Assembly: GCA_002423105.1 (NCBI GenBank)
Contig: DIUT01000049.1
Location: forward strand, 9,452-73,451
DNA from: Geobacter sp. UBA6151
GTDB taxonomy: Bacteria > Desulfobacterota > Desulfuromonadia > Geobacterales > Pseudopelobacteraceae
DNA: 64,000 nt
Direction: 5' to 3'
Part shown: one piece after another, positions 45,025-52,659 of the stretch
Position numbering within the stretch: the stretch's first letter is position 1
Layout: every line of letters begins with the position of its first letter
Notes under the pieces: model-generated
What the model saw: the letters and a program-made list of their open reading frames with translations, nothing else
What the model was told of the DNA's origin: nothing
Database searches by the model: none
Translations under genes and position numbers: made by a program

Positions 45025-45114
45025 TCAATCCGCCTTTGCCATTTGCATAACCAAGGGAAGCCCCAATAATACTGCCATGGCAACTGTCAACCAGAGTTTG
45101 GCCACCTTATCCAT
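45025..45114 (-). CDS. 29-residue single-helix membrane peptide
   Basis: A short ORF of 29 codons lies between the RHH gene and dedA. It begins MDKVAKLWLTVAMAVLLGLP and ends VMQMAKAD, one hydrophobic helix with short charged ends. Its ATG overlaps the end of the RHH gene (AATGGATAA), a form of translational coupling. It is part of the riboswitch-headed operon. No function is known. It could be a regulator of a manganese transporter, as MntS is in E. coli, but that is a guess. Not homologous to anything I recognise. Confidence 0.55.
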   Translation of the reverse strand: MDKVAKLWLTVAMAVLLGLPLVMQMAKAD

Positions 45115-45316
45115 TGCACACGCGGTTGTTGCTCCCCATCTGTTGGACGGCGCTGTCATGACTATCGCAAAACTGCTTCACTAATTGGCGCAATACCGAA
45201 GATAGCTTGGTGGTACGCTTGCCACGCATCCGCTCCAGTATCTTCAACTCCTGGTCACTGACTCTGAATGAGATGATGTTTTTCAACTGTTTTTCCGTGC
45301 TTACTCTGTTTGGCAT
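45107..45316 (-). CDS. Small ribbon-helix-helix-like protein
   Basis: A 69-residue protein reading KQLKNIISFRVSDQELKILE, then KRTTKLSSVLRQLVKQFCD, the strand-helix-helix pattern of an RHH (Arc/CopG-type) DNA-binding protein. CAGGAG lies eight bases before ATG. It is the first gene after the riboswitch terminator, and it overlaps the 29-residue peptide. It may regulate manganese or envelope genes; the target is unknown. Confidence 0.7.
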   Translation of the reverse strand: MPNRVSTEKQLKNIISFRVSDQELKILERMRGKRTTKLSSVLRQLVKQFCDSHDSAVQQMGSNNRVCNG

Positions 45317-45382
45317 TGTGTAAACTCCTGTTCATTATGGTGCTGACGGCAATGGACTTCCTGTGCATATACCGCCACAGGT

Positions 45383-45428
45383 AAAAAAAAGACCTTTACC
45401 CCGGTGTGCACACCAGGATAAAGGTCTT
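45383..45428 (-). terminator. Riboswitch expression-platform terminator
   Basis: On the minus strand AAGACCTTTA ... TAAAGGTCTT form a long stem closed by GGTGTGCACACC and followed by TTTTTTTT. Its 5' arm contains the CCTTTA that also forms the riboswitch P1 helix, so the two are mutually exclusive. Confidence 0.9.
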
Positions 45429-45522
45429 GTTGACAGTTTATCTGCCCCGTTTCCGAGCTTTTGCAAGCCGTATTGACGAAAACGGGTCGGTCATTTCTCC
45501 GACCGATAACTACTCCCCTTTA
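45419..45522 (-). promoter_or_regulatory. yybP-ykoY manganese riboswitch
   Basis: On the minus strand the leader carries TAAAGGGGAGTAG (loop L1, conserved GGGGAGUAG) and CGTCAATACGG (L3), and ends with CAACAAGACCTTTA. P1 pairs TAAAGG (45517-45522) with CCTTTA (45419-45424). The L1/L3 core matches the known Mn2+ aptamer. When Mn2+ binds, P1 forms and blocks the terminator at 45383-45428, allowing transcription of the RHH, 29-residue, DedA and TerC genes. Confidence 0.9.
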
Positions 45523-45531
45523 GGAGTGTTC

Positions 45532-45560
45532 AAACTAATATAAGTAAGAATTGTTGTCAA
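45532..45560 (-). promoter_or_regulatory. Possible promoter for the riboswitch operon
   Basis: A perfect -35 TTGACA (45555-45560) is followed after 17 bases by TAGTTT (45532-45537), a weak -10. It lies between the riboswitch and the end of the ABC-F gene. Confidence 0.4.
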
Positions 45561-45595
45561 CTGGTTTTGAAGAAATAAACCTTATTGACTGTATG

Positions 45596-47527
45596 CTAAC
45601 CGCCACTCGACTCCCACTGTCCATACAACTCATCCAGCCGGGCATTCAACGCGTTGTGCTGCTCACCAGCCTTCACCCCCCGCTCGGCATCATCAAAAAA
45701 ACCGGGGCCATTCATCTCTGTTTCGAGATCGCTGATCTGTTGTTCAAGCGCAGCAATCTCTTTCTCAATGGCCTGCAGCTGTTTTTCCCGTGTCTGTTCC
45801 TCACGCTTGAGGCGTTTTTGCTCTTCACGGCTGGGAGGTCCGAGGTCCGGGGTCCGGGGTCCAGGGTCCGGTTCTGACGTGCGCTTTTCCGGTCCCGGGT
45901 CTCTGGCTCCTGGCTCCGCTGTATTCTGTCCTTCCTTCTTACTCAGATAATACTCATAATCACCGTAATAGTTCTCCAACCCGCCGCTTTCCACTTCCAC
46001 GATGCGGGTCGCCAAACCGTTGACAAAATAGCGGTCATGGGAGACAAAGACGACGGTGCCGTCAAAGCGCTTCATTGCATCCAGCAGAACCTCTTTGCTG
46101 AACAGGTCCAGATGGTTGGTGGGTTCGTCCATCAAGAGCAGATTGGAAGGCCGCAACAGCATTTTGGCCAGGGCAAGCCTGTTGCGCTCGCCACCAGACA
46201 GCACCCTCACCTTTTTGTGTATGTCATCGCCGGAAAAAAGGAACGCCCCCAGAATGTCACGCAGTTTCGGCACCATATCATAAGGGCAGTCGCTGTATAG
46301 CTCATCATAGGCGCTTTTATCCTGGTCCATCACATTGGCCTGGTCCTGTGCAAAATAATCAGCCACCACATTGTGGCCAACCGATAAAGAGCCAGCCTGA
46401 TATTCTCCACCAGCCAGCACAGCCATCAAGGTTGTTTTTCCAGCACCGTTGTGCCCCACCAGGGCAACCCGCTCCCCTTTTTCAATGGTCAGATCGACCT
46501 GATCCAGCACCACCTTTGTACCGTAGCTCCTGGTCAGTTTCTTCAACTCCAGCACAATCCGTCCGCTCTTGGGAGCGTCGGGGAACTGAAAACGGATTTT
46601 CTTCCGTTCCGGCGGCAGCTCGATCCGTTCTATCTTGTCCAGCTGCTTGATGCGGGATTGCACCAAAGCGGCCTTGTTGGCCTGATAACGGAAGCGGCGG
46701 ATGAAATCCTCAGTCTTCTGGACCTCTTCATCCTGTAAACGCTTGGCCTCCCGCAGTGCCGCCACTCGCTCTTCCCGTTGTACCAGATAAACGGAGTAGG
46801 AGCAGTGGTAGTCGGCAATGGTGTGGTTCCAGACTTCGGCTATGCGACTACAGACTTGATCCATGAAAAACCGGTCGTGGGAAACCAGAATCACTGAACC
46901 TGGATACGAACAGAGATACTCTTCCAGCCAGTTGCGGGCTTCGATGTCCAGGTGGTTGGTCGGTTCATCCAGCAACAGCACGTCCGGCTTCTGCAACAAA
47001 AGCCGCGCCAGGGCAATCCGCATCTGCCAGCCACCGGAAAATTCACCACAGTCCCGGTGCCAGTCGTCCTGGGTAAAACCAAGACCTTTCAATACCGTGC
47101 CGATCTCAGTCTCCATGGTGTAGCCGCCGCAATGGCGAAACTGCTCCTGAAGCTCACCATAGCGTTGCAACACCGTATCATGGGCTTGAGCGTCGTGGGG
47201 CAACTGCTCCAACTCCTGCCCCAGCCGATGCAGTTCCTCCTCCATGACCAGCAGTTCTGACAAGGCTGAGCGCGCCTCGTGAAAGAGCATCCGGCCGCTG
47301 GTGACCATGCCGTCCTGGGGCAGATAGGCAGCCCTGGCCCCCTTGGCAAGCTGGATATCGCCCCGGCTTGACTCCTCAAGCCCGGCAATGATCTTCATAA
47401 GGGTGGATTTCCCGGCGCCGTTCTCGCCGATCAGCGCCACCCGCTCGCCCTTGCGCAGATGCCATGAAATATCAGCAAACAACACGCGGCCAGCAAAGTC
47501 TTTGGAAAGGTTGATTAGCTGAAGCAT
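45596..47527 (-). CDS. ABC-F family ATP-binding protein
   Basis: A 643-residue protein with two ABC ATPase domains and no membrane segments: Walker A GENGAGKST and GHNGAGKTT; signature motifs FSGGWQMRIA and LSGGERNRLA; Walker B VLLLDEPTNHLD and LLLMDEPTNHLD. A linker (about 240-310) joins them, and a C-terminal coiled coil follows. ABC-F proteins act on ribosomes as translation factors. The coding stretch 45836-45920 consists of short GGTCCGG-type repeats encoding a Pro/Gly-rich insert (about 535-562, PDPGPRTPDLGPP), probably a neutral linker insertion. It lies four bases after the MacB-like gene. Confidence 0.9.
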   Translation of the reverse strand: MLQLINLSKDFAGRVLFADISWHLRKGERVALIGENGAGKSTLMKIIAGLEESSRGDIQLAKGARAAYLPQDGMVTSGRMLFHEARSALSELLVMEEELHRLGQELEQLPHDAQAHDTVLQRYGELQEQFRHCGGYTMETEIGTVLKGLGFTQDDWHRDCGEFSGGWQMRIALARLLLQKPDVLLLDEPTNHLDIEARNWLEEYLCSYPGSVILVSHDRFFMDQVCSRIAEVWNHTIADYHCSYSVYLVQREERVAALREAKRLQDEEVQKTEDFIRRFRYQANKAALVQSRIKQLDKIERIELPPERKKIRFQFPDAPKSGRIVLELKKLTRSYGTKVVLDQVDLTIEKGERVALVGHNGAGKTTLMAVLAGGEYQAGSLSVGHNVVADYFAQDQANVMDQDKSAYDELYSDCPYDMVPKLRDILGAFLFSGDDIHKKVRVLSGGERNRLALAKMLLRPSNLLLMDEPTNHLDLFSKEVLLDAMKRFDGTVVFVSHDRYFVNGLATRIVEVESGGLENYYGDYEYYLSKKEGQNTAEPGARDPGPEKRTSEPDPGPRTPDLGPPSREEQKRLKREEQTREKQLQAIEKEIAALEQQISDLETEMNGPGFFDDAERGVKAGEQHNALNARLDELYGQWESSGG

Positions 47528-47530
47528 TAT

Positions 47531-48223
47531 TCAGGAGTGATTGGCGGTATCGCTGACGATCCGTCCGTCGCGAAAAGTGATTCGGCGGGAAGCGAATTCT
47601 GCCACTTCCGGCTCGTGGGTGATCATGACAATGGTGATTCTCTGTTGTTTGTTCAGTTCGGTAAAGAGTTGCATGATCTCGCTCGTGGTGGCGGTGTCCA
47701 GATTGCCGGTCGGCTCGTCAGCCAGAATAACCGCCGGTTCATTAACCAGTGCCCGGGCAATGGCCACCCGTTGCTGCTGTCCGCCGGATAATTGGGTGCT
47801 GGTATGGCTGACGCGATCTCCCAGACCGACCCGTTCCAGTGCAGAAAGAGCGCGGCGATGCCGCTCCGCTGTCGGCACACCGGCGTAAACCAGCGGAAGT
47901 TCCACATTTTCCAGAGCTGTGGTACGGGGCAACAGGTTGAATCCCTGAAAGACAAAGCCCAGCTTGCGGTTGCGTACTTCGGCCAGACTGTCCGGCGACA
48001 TCCCGGCAGTGTCGATGCCGTCCAGCCAGTAAGTGCCGCTGGTGGGCCGGTCCAGACAGCCAAGGGTATTCATGCAGGTAGATTTACCACTGCCGGAAGC
48101 GCCCATGATCGCCACGAACTCCCCTTCGGCAATGGTGAAGGAGATACCGCGCAATGCCTCAACGGTATGATCTCCCTCGCCGAAAACCCGGCGGACATTT
48201 TCCAGTTTGATGACATCAGGCAT
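47531..48223 (-). CDS. MacB/LolD-like ABC transporter ATPase
   Basis: A 230-residue ATPase with Walker A GASGSGKST, signature LSGGQQQRVAIARAL, Walker B VILADEPTGNLD and the H-loop ITHEPEVA. The family powers outward-directed mechanotransmission pumps (MacB, LolCDE, FtsE-like). No permease partner is adjacent: upstream is rlmH, downstream is the ABC-F gene. It must work with a permease encoded elsewhere, or has lost it. It begins two bases after the rlmH stop. Confidence 0.88.
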   Translation of the reverse strand: MPDVIKLENVRRVFGEGDHTVEALRGISFTIAEGEFVAIMGASGSGKSTCMNTLGCLDRPTSGTYWLDGIDTAGMSPDSLAEVRNRKLGFVFQGFNLLPRTTALENVELPLVYAGVPTAERHRRALSALERVGLGDRVSHTSTQLSGGQQQRVAIARALVNEPAVILADEPTGNLDTATTSEIMQLFTELNKQQRITIVMITHEPEVAEFASRRITFRDGRIVSDTANHS

Positions 48224-48225
48224 GG

Positions 48226-48687
48226 TTAGTGGTGGTATGGCTCGTTATTCAGAATGGTACAGGCCCGGTATATCTGCTCCAGCAGAAACGGGCGCACCAT
48301 CTGGTGGGTAAAGGTCATGGAAGACAGGGAGAGCACCTTGGCGGCACGGCTGCGCACTTCGCTGCTGAAGCCATAGGCGCCGCCGATGGCAAAAATCAGC
48401 TCCGGCGTACCGCTGTCACGGTGTTTGCCGATATAGGCGGCAAAACGACGGGAATCCAGCTGTTCACCCCGCTCATCCAACGCCACCAGCACCGCCTGGG
48501 ACGCCACCTGTTTCAAGAGCCGCTCACCCTCACGGCGACGTCCTTCTTCGGCCTCAGCATCCTTCTCGTCTTTCAGCTCATCAATGGCAAGGGGCAGATA
48601 ACGGCCTATCCGCCCGGCATATTCAGCTACCCCGTCTTTAATCCAGGGATCACGGGTCTTGCCCATCCAGATCACACGGCATTTCAT
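48226..48687 (-). CDS. rlmH: 23S rRNA (pseudouridine-1915-N3)-methyltransferase RlmH
   Basis: A 153-residue SPOUT methyltransferase: VIWMGKTRDPWIKDGVAEYAGRI at the start, VALDERGEQLDSRRFAAYI, IFAIGGAYGFSSEVRSRAAK with the SAM-binding knot, and the final RPFLLEQIYRACTILNNEPYHH. It methylates helix 69 of 23S rRNA. It lies 11 bases after rsfS in the nadD-rsfS-rlmH cluster. Confidence 0.96.
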   Translation of the reverse strand: MKCRVIWMGKTRDPWIKDGVAEYAGRIGRYLPLAIDELKDEKDAEAEEGRRREGERLLKQVASQAVLVALDERGEQLDSRRFAAYIGKHRDSGTPELIFAIGGAYGFSSEVRSRAAKVLSLSSMTFTHQMVRPFLLEQIYRACTILNNEPYHH

Positions 48688-48698
48688 AGCTGGTCGTA

Positions 48699-49118
48699 TC
48701 AGTACAGTTCAAATGAGGCTTTGTTGGCGGCAATGGTTGCCTGCAGCTCAGGTGACAGTTCCACCTGGACCGCCTGTTCCCACAGACCATCAAGATCGTA
48801 CCGGCGACGCTGTTCTTCATGGAAGATATGCACCAGCACATCGCTGTAATCCATGACAATCCATTTGCCCTCGGTCTCCCCTTCGATCTCCTGCACCTTG
48901 CCGTACTTCTTCAGCTCCCGGCGGATATGGTCGCAGATGGCCTGGTTCTGTTTGTCTGACTGGCCTGAAATAATCACCATCAGATCAGCAATGGTACTGA
49001 TCCCGGTGATATCCAACACCCGGATGTCGAACCCCTTCTTGTCGGCTGCCAGTTCGGCACAACGCAGGGCGCGCTCAACAGAGGTCAGGGTCAGTTTTTC
49101 TGCTTTTTTTTCAGTCAT
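48699..49118 (-). CDS. rsfS: Ribosome silencing factor RsfS
   Basis: A 139-residue protein with KKGFDIRVLDITGISTIADLM near the N-terminus and SGQSDKQNQAICDHIRREL, then WIVMDYSDVLVHIFHEEQRRRYDLDGLW, all hallmarks of the Iojap/RsfS family. It binds L14 (uL14) on the large subunit and blocks subunit joining in starvation. ATGA overlap with nadD couples them. Confidence 0.95.
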   Translation of the reverse strand: MTEKKAEKLTLTSVERALRCAELAADKKGFDIRVLDITGISTIADLMVIISGQSDKQNQAICDHIRRELKKYGKVQEIEGETEGKWIVMDYSDVLVHIFHEEQRRRYDLDGLWEQAVQVELSPELQATIAANKASFELY

Positions 49119-49756
49119 GATCGATACAATCCCTTCTGGGCAATATACTCTTCAACAACAATAGGAACCAGGTAGCGGACCGAGCGTCCGCAAACCAGCA
49201 GTTCACGAAGGTGACTGGAGGAGATGTCAAGCTGCGTTCCAGGCACAAACCGGATCGTGGCGCCACTTTTGTGATGCAATAGGCTGCCAGATTCTTGGCG
49301 GAAATCATCCTGTACCGCCTCCGGGAGTTGCAGCAGAGGATTAACAACTTCCTTGTCAGGCCGCTCCATCACCACCAGCGAGGTCAGGGAAAAAATCTCG
49401 GCGTAGCGATGCCAGAGCGCCAGCTCAAGAAAGGAATCGCTGCCGATAATGAAATACAGCTCATCGTCAGGGCGCTCTTCCCGCAATGTCAACAACGTTT
49501 CAACAGTATAGGACTTGCCACTACGGCGCGCCTCAATATCACTGACCGCAAAAAGCGGGTTATCGGCAATGGCAAGCCGCACCATCTCATAACGGTTGCT
49601 AAAGGGCACATCACCGGCCAGCGGCTTGTGCGCAGGATCGGGAGCAGGTATGAACAGCACCTGATCCAGACAGGCCACCTCACGGGCCTCTTCGGCAATC
49701 CGTAGATGCGCCAGATGCACAGGATTAAAGGTGCCACCCAGTAGGCCAAGCTTCAT
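49115..49756 (-). CDS. nadD: Nicotinate-nucleotide adenylyltransferase
   Basis: A 213-residue nucleotidyltransferase of NAD synthesis: GLLGGTFNPVHLAHLRIAEEA (GxFxPxHxxH motif), FIIGSDSFLELALWHRY, and ISSSHLRELLVCGRSVRYLVP (SSTxIR-like motif). It turns NaMN plus ATP to deamido-NAD. It is followed on the same strand by rsfS and rlmH. Confidence 0.95.
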   Translation of the reverse strand: MKLGLLGGTFNPVHLAHLRIAEEAREVACLDQVLFIPAPDPAHKPLAGDVPFSNRYEMVRLAIADNPLFAVSDIEARRSGKSYTVETLLTLREERPDDELYFIIGSDSFLELALWHRYAEIFSLTSLVVMERPDKEVVNPLLQLPEAVQDDFRQESGSLLHHKSGATIRFVPGTQLDISSSHLRELLVCGRSVRYLVPIVVEEYIAQKGLYRS

Positions 49757-49764
49757 GGTTGCTC

Positions 49765-50805
49765 CTACAGGAATTCGGAAAGCTTCTCCCGCTCGTCCAC
49801 CAGATAGAACTCCAAGGTCTTGCGCAAGGCATCATCGATGGTGGTAGTCGGCTCCCAACCCAGGCATTCCTTGGCCCGCTTGACTGAGGGGACCCTGGTA
49901 AGCATATCCTGGTACCCCTTGCCATAAAAACTGTCAGAGGAGGTCTCCACAATCCTGCACCTGTCCGCTTTTTCCTTGTAGAGCGGGAAAGTAGCCACCA
50001 TGTCGCGCAGCTTTTCGGCCAGCTCCTTGACCGAGAGGTCGTTGCTCGGATTGCCGATGTTGAAGATTTGACCGTCGGCGCACCCATCCTTATTCTCGAT
50101 GATCTTCATCAGGGCATCAATGCCATCTTCAATAAAGGTGAAAGAACGGCGCTGATTGCCGCCATCCACCAGCAGAATCGGTTCTTCAGCCAGGATATTG
50201 TAAAGGAACTGGGTCAGCACCCGTGAACTGCCTTCCTTGGCAGTGTGGATACTGTCCAGCTTGGGGCCGATCCAGTTGAAGGGGCGAAACAAGGTGAATT
50301 TCAGCCCTTCATGGTTGCCATAGGCATAGATCACCCGGTCCAGCATCTGTTTTGCACAGGAGTAAATCCAGCGCTCCTTGGCTATGGGACCCAGCATTAG
50401 CGGTGAGTTTTCCTCATCAAACTGGGCATCGGGACTCATGCCGTAGACCTCCGAGGTGGAGGGGAAGATGACCCGTTTTTTATACTTGTGACAGAGGCGG
50501 ATGATCTTGAGATTTTCTTCGAAATCCAGCTCAAAAACCCGCAACGGATCCTTCACGTAGGTTACCGGCGTGGCGATGGCCACCAGCGGCAGAATCACAT
50601 CGCACTTTTTGATGTTATATTCAATCCACTCCTTGTTGATGGTAATGTCCCCTTCCAGAAAGGTGAAACGCGGATCGCCCAGTGAACGGTCCAGTTTATC
50701 GCAGGCCATGTCCAGCCCGAACACCTCCCAGTCAGTGGTGGTAAGTATGCGATGGGTAAGTGCATTGCCGATGAAACCGTTGACCCCGAGAATAAGTACT
50801 TTCAT
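49765..50805 (-). CDS. ArnA C-terminal-type UDP-glucuronate decarboxylase
   Basis: A 346-residue extended SDR enzyme: VLILGVNGFIGNALTHRIL (NAD fold GxxGxxG), STSEVYGMSP with a catalytic serine/threonine, YSCAKQMLDRVIYAYG (YxxxK) and FTLFRPFNWIGPKLDSIHTAKEGSSRV, which is characteristic of ArnA. It oxidatively decarboxylates UDP-glucuronate to the UDP-4-keto-pentose used for L-Ara4N. In E. coli this domain is fused to a formyltransferase; here the formyltransferase is a separate gene just upstream. ATG 50805 has AGGAG upstream. Confidence 0.9.
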   Translation of the reverse strand: MKVLILGVNGFIGNALTHRILTTTDWEVFGLDMACDKLDRSLGDPRFTFLEGDITINKEWIEYNIKKCDVILPLVAIATPVTYVKDPLRVFELDFEENLKIIRLCHKYKKRVIFPSTSEVYGMSPDAQFDEENSPLMLGPIAKERWIYSCAKQMLDRVIYAYGNHEGLKFTLFRPFNWIGPKLDSIHTAKEGSSRVLTQFLYNILAEEPILLVDGGNQRRSFTFIEDGIDALMKIIENKDGCADGQIFNIGNPSNDLSVKELAEKLRDMVATFPLYKEKADRCRIVETSSDSFYGKGYQDMLTRVPSVKRAKECLGWEPTTTIDDALRKTLEFYLVDEREKLSEFL

Positions 50806-50821
50806 ACGTTGCTCCTGTCCT

Positions 50822-51718
50822 TTATGCAAATTGATCCGATTCGGAAAATAAGTATGCCGCCGCCGACACTTCAGGCCCACCGTCACGCTGCAGGCTGCGC
50901 AGTTCCAAAAGGCCGTCGCCGGTACCCACCAACAGCGGATCCAGCGATACAACCCGTCCCGGTGTTGCGCTTCCCGCAACAGGCCAGGCTGACCAGACAA
51001 GTATCCGCTCGCCGTTCAGTTCGGTGAATGCCCCCGGATAGGGATGGGTCACGCCACGGACCAGATTGTAAATCTGCACGGCGCTTTTGCTCCAGTTAAT
51101 CCGGCCATCCGCAGGCCCCCGGCCACCAAAATAACTGCCTGCCGAAAGATCCAGCGCAATGCGGGAAGCAGTACCATCAGCCAGCTTCGGCCAGGACCTG
51201 CGCAGCACAGTCACAGCCGCATCGGTCACCTTTGTAAAAACATCATGGGCTGTATCGCTGAACAGGATCGGTACTTTTTCCTGATCAACAATATCACCGG
51301 CATCCGGCTTTACCACCATATAATGCAGGGTAGCCCCGGTCTCGGTTTCGCCATTGATCACTGCCCAGTTAACCGGCACACGGCCCCGATATTTGGGCAA
51401 GTAAGAACCATGCAGGTTCAGCGCCCCCTTGTCCGGGATCTCCAGCAGTTCCGGCTTAATCATATTCCGGTAGTAAAAGGAAAAAATAAAGTCGGGCCAC
51501 AGCTCCCGCACCCGCTCGATATTCTCCGGCTCATTAATTGAACTGGTCAACCAGGGAATACCATGCTTTTCCGCCAAATCACGCACCGAACTGAACCAGA
51601 TCTGCTCTGTGGGCGAATCGTCATGAGTAAAGATCAAACTGATCTCCGCCTCCTGACGTAACAGTTCCTCAATGCAGCGATAACCGACACTATGATAGGC
51701 ACAGACCACCAGCTTCAT
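50822..51718 (-). CDS. ArnA N-terminal-type formyltransferase
   Basis: A 298-residue formyltransferase with the Fmt-like core HGSYLPKYRGRVPVNWAVING (active-site Asn-His motif) and SAVQIYNLVRGVTHPYPGAF. It should N-formylate UDP-L-Ara4N using 10-formyl-THF. It is transcribed between the GT2 gene and the decarboxylase and overlaps the former by 4 bases. The closest fusion partner is ArnA, split here. Confidence 0.88.
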   Translation of the reverse strand: MKLVVCAYHSVGYRCIEELLRQEAEISLIFTHDDSPTEQIWFSSVRDLAEKHGIPWLTSSINEPENIERVRELWPDFIFSFYYRNMIKPELLEIPDKGALNLHGSYLPKYRGRVPVNWAVINGETETGATLHYMVVKPDAGDIVDQEKVPILFSDTAHDVFTKVTDAAVTVLRRSWPKLADGTASRIALDLSAGSYFGGRGPADGRINWSKSAVQIYNLVRGVTHPYPGAFTELNGERILVWSAWPVAGSATPGRVVSLDPLLVGTGDGLLELRSLQRDGGPEVSAAAYLFSESDQFA

Positions 51719-52659
51719 GGCTCTTCAAACCCGTAAGTCTTTCTGATCACAAAACGGGGCCGTTTGCGCACTTCCTGGTAGATGCGGCCCACGTACTCCC
51801 CAACAATGCCGATACCGAAGATGATGATACCAATGAAAAAGAACAGGATGGCAAACAGGGTAAAAACCCCTTCCACCTCTGCGCCAATCATGAAGCGCCG
51901 CACAAAAAGCAAAAGGGCAAACGCCACCGCCAGGAACGAGGTGATGATTCCCAGCAGTGCGAACAGTTGCAACGGCACCAACGAGAAACCGGTCATCAGG
52001 TCAAAGTTTAACCGGATCAGTCGGTAAAATGAGTATTTGCTCTCCCCCAAGGTGCGCTCGGCATGACCGACCATGATCTCGGTGGAATTGGAAGAAAAAG
52101 ACTGGGCCAGTGCCGGAATAAAGGTGGTAGACTCACCGCACTGGTTGATGTTGTTGATAATATTCCGGTGGTATGCCCGCAACATGCAGCCATAGTCACT
52201 CATCTGCATGCCGGTCATCTTGTTGGTGGTAATATTGACGATACGCGACGCTACCCTGCGGAACAAGGGATCCTGCCGCTTCTCGCGGACAGTGCCCACC
52301 ACGTCATGCCCTTTTTCGATCTCCGCGATCATTCGGGGAATTTCTTCCGGCGGGTTCTGTAAGTCTGCGTCGAGAGTGATGACAATCTCCCCTGACGAGC
52401 GTTCGAATGCCGCCAAAATAGCCATATGCTGGCCGAAGTTGCCGTTGAACTCCACCACCTTGACGCCGGGATACTGCTGAACATAGCCGTGTAGCATCTC
52501 CAGAGAGCGGTCACGGGAGCCGTCGTTGGTAAAAATAATCTCAAACGGCTTTTCAAGTCCGGCAACGACCGGATACAGCCGATCCATCAACGGCTGAAGC
52601 GATTTTTCCTCGTTGTAGACCGGTATGACTATGCTGACATAAGGCATGGTCATGGGCAT
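51715..52659 (-). CDS. ArnC-like GT2 undecaprenyl-phosphate glycosyltransferase
   Basis: A 314-residue GT2 family protein: YVSIVIPVYNEEKSLQPLMDRL, FTNDGSRDRS (metal/UDP site), VITLDADLQNPPEEIPRM, and two C-terminal membrane helices (VPLQLFALLGIITSFLAVAFALLL; FTLFAILFFFIGIIIFGIGIVGEYVGRIY). ArnC attaches 4-formamido-arabinose to undecaprenyl phosphate. It forms a unit with the formyltransferase and decarboxylase. Its start overlaps the ribonuclease D stop. Confidence 0.85.
   Translation of the reverse strand: MPMTMPYVSIVIPVYNEEKSLQPLMDRLYPVVAGLEKPFEIIFTNDGSRDRSLEMLHGYVQQYPGVKVVEFNGNFGQHMAILAAFERSSGEIVITLDADLQNPPEEIPRMIAEIEKGHDVVGTVREKRQDPLFRRVASRIVNITTNKMTGMQMSDYGCMLRAYHRNIINNINQCGESTTFIPALAQSFSSNSTEIMVGHAERTLGESKYSFYRLIRLNFDLMTGFSLVPLQLFALLGIITSFLAVAFALLLFVRRFMIGAEVEGVFTLFAILFFFIGIIIFGIGIVGEYVGRIYQEVRKRPRFVIRKTYGFEEP

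Noticed and set aside
45836..45920. Frameshift or pseudogene in the ABC-F gene from the repeat run
   Set aside because: The repeat keeps frame and the downstream coiled coil continues normally, so it is an insertion in a linker.
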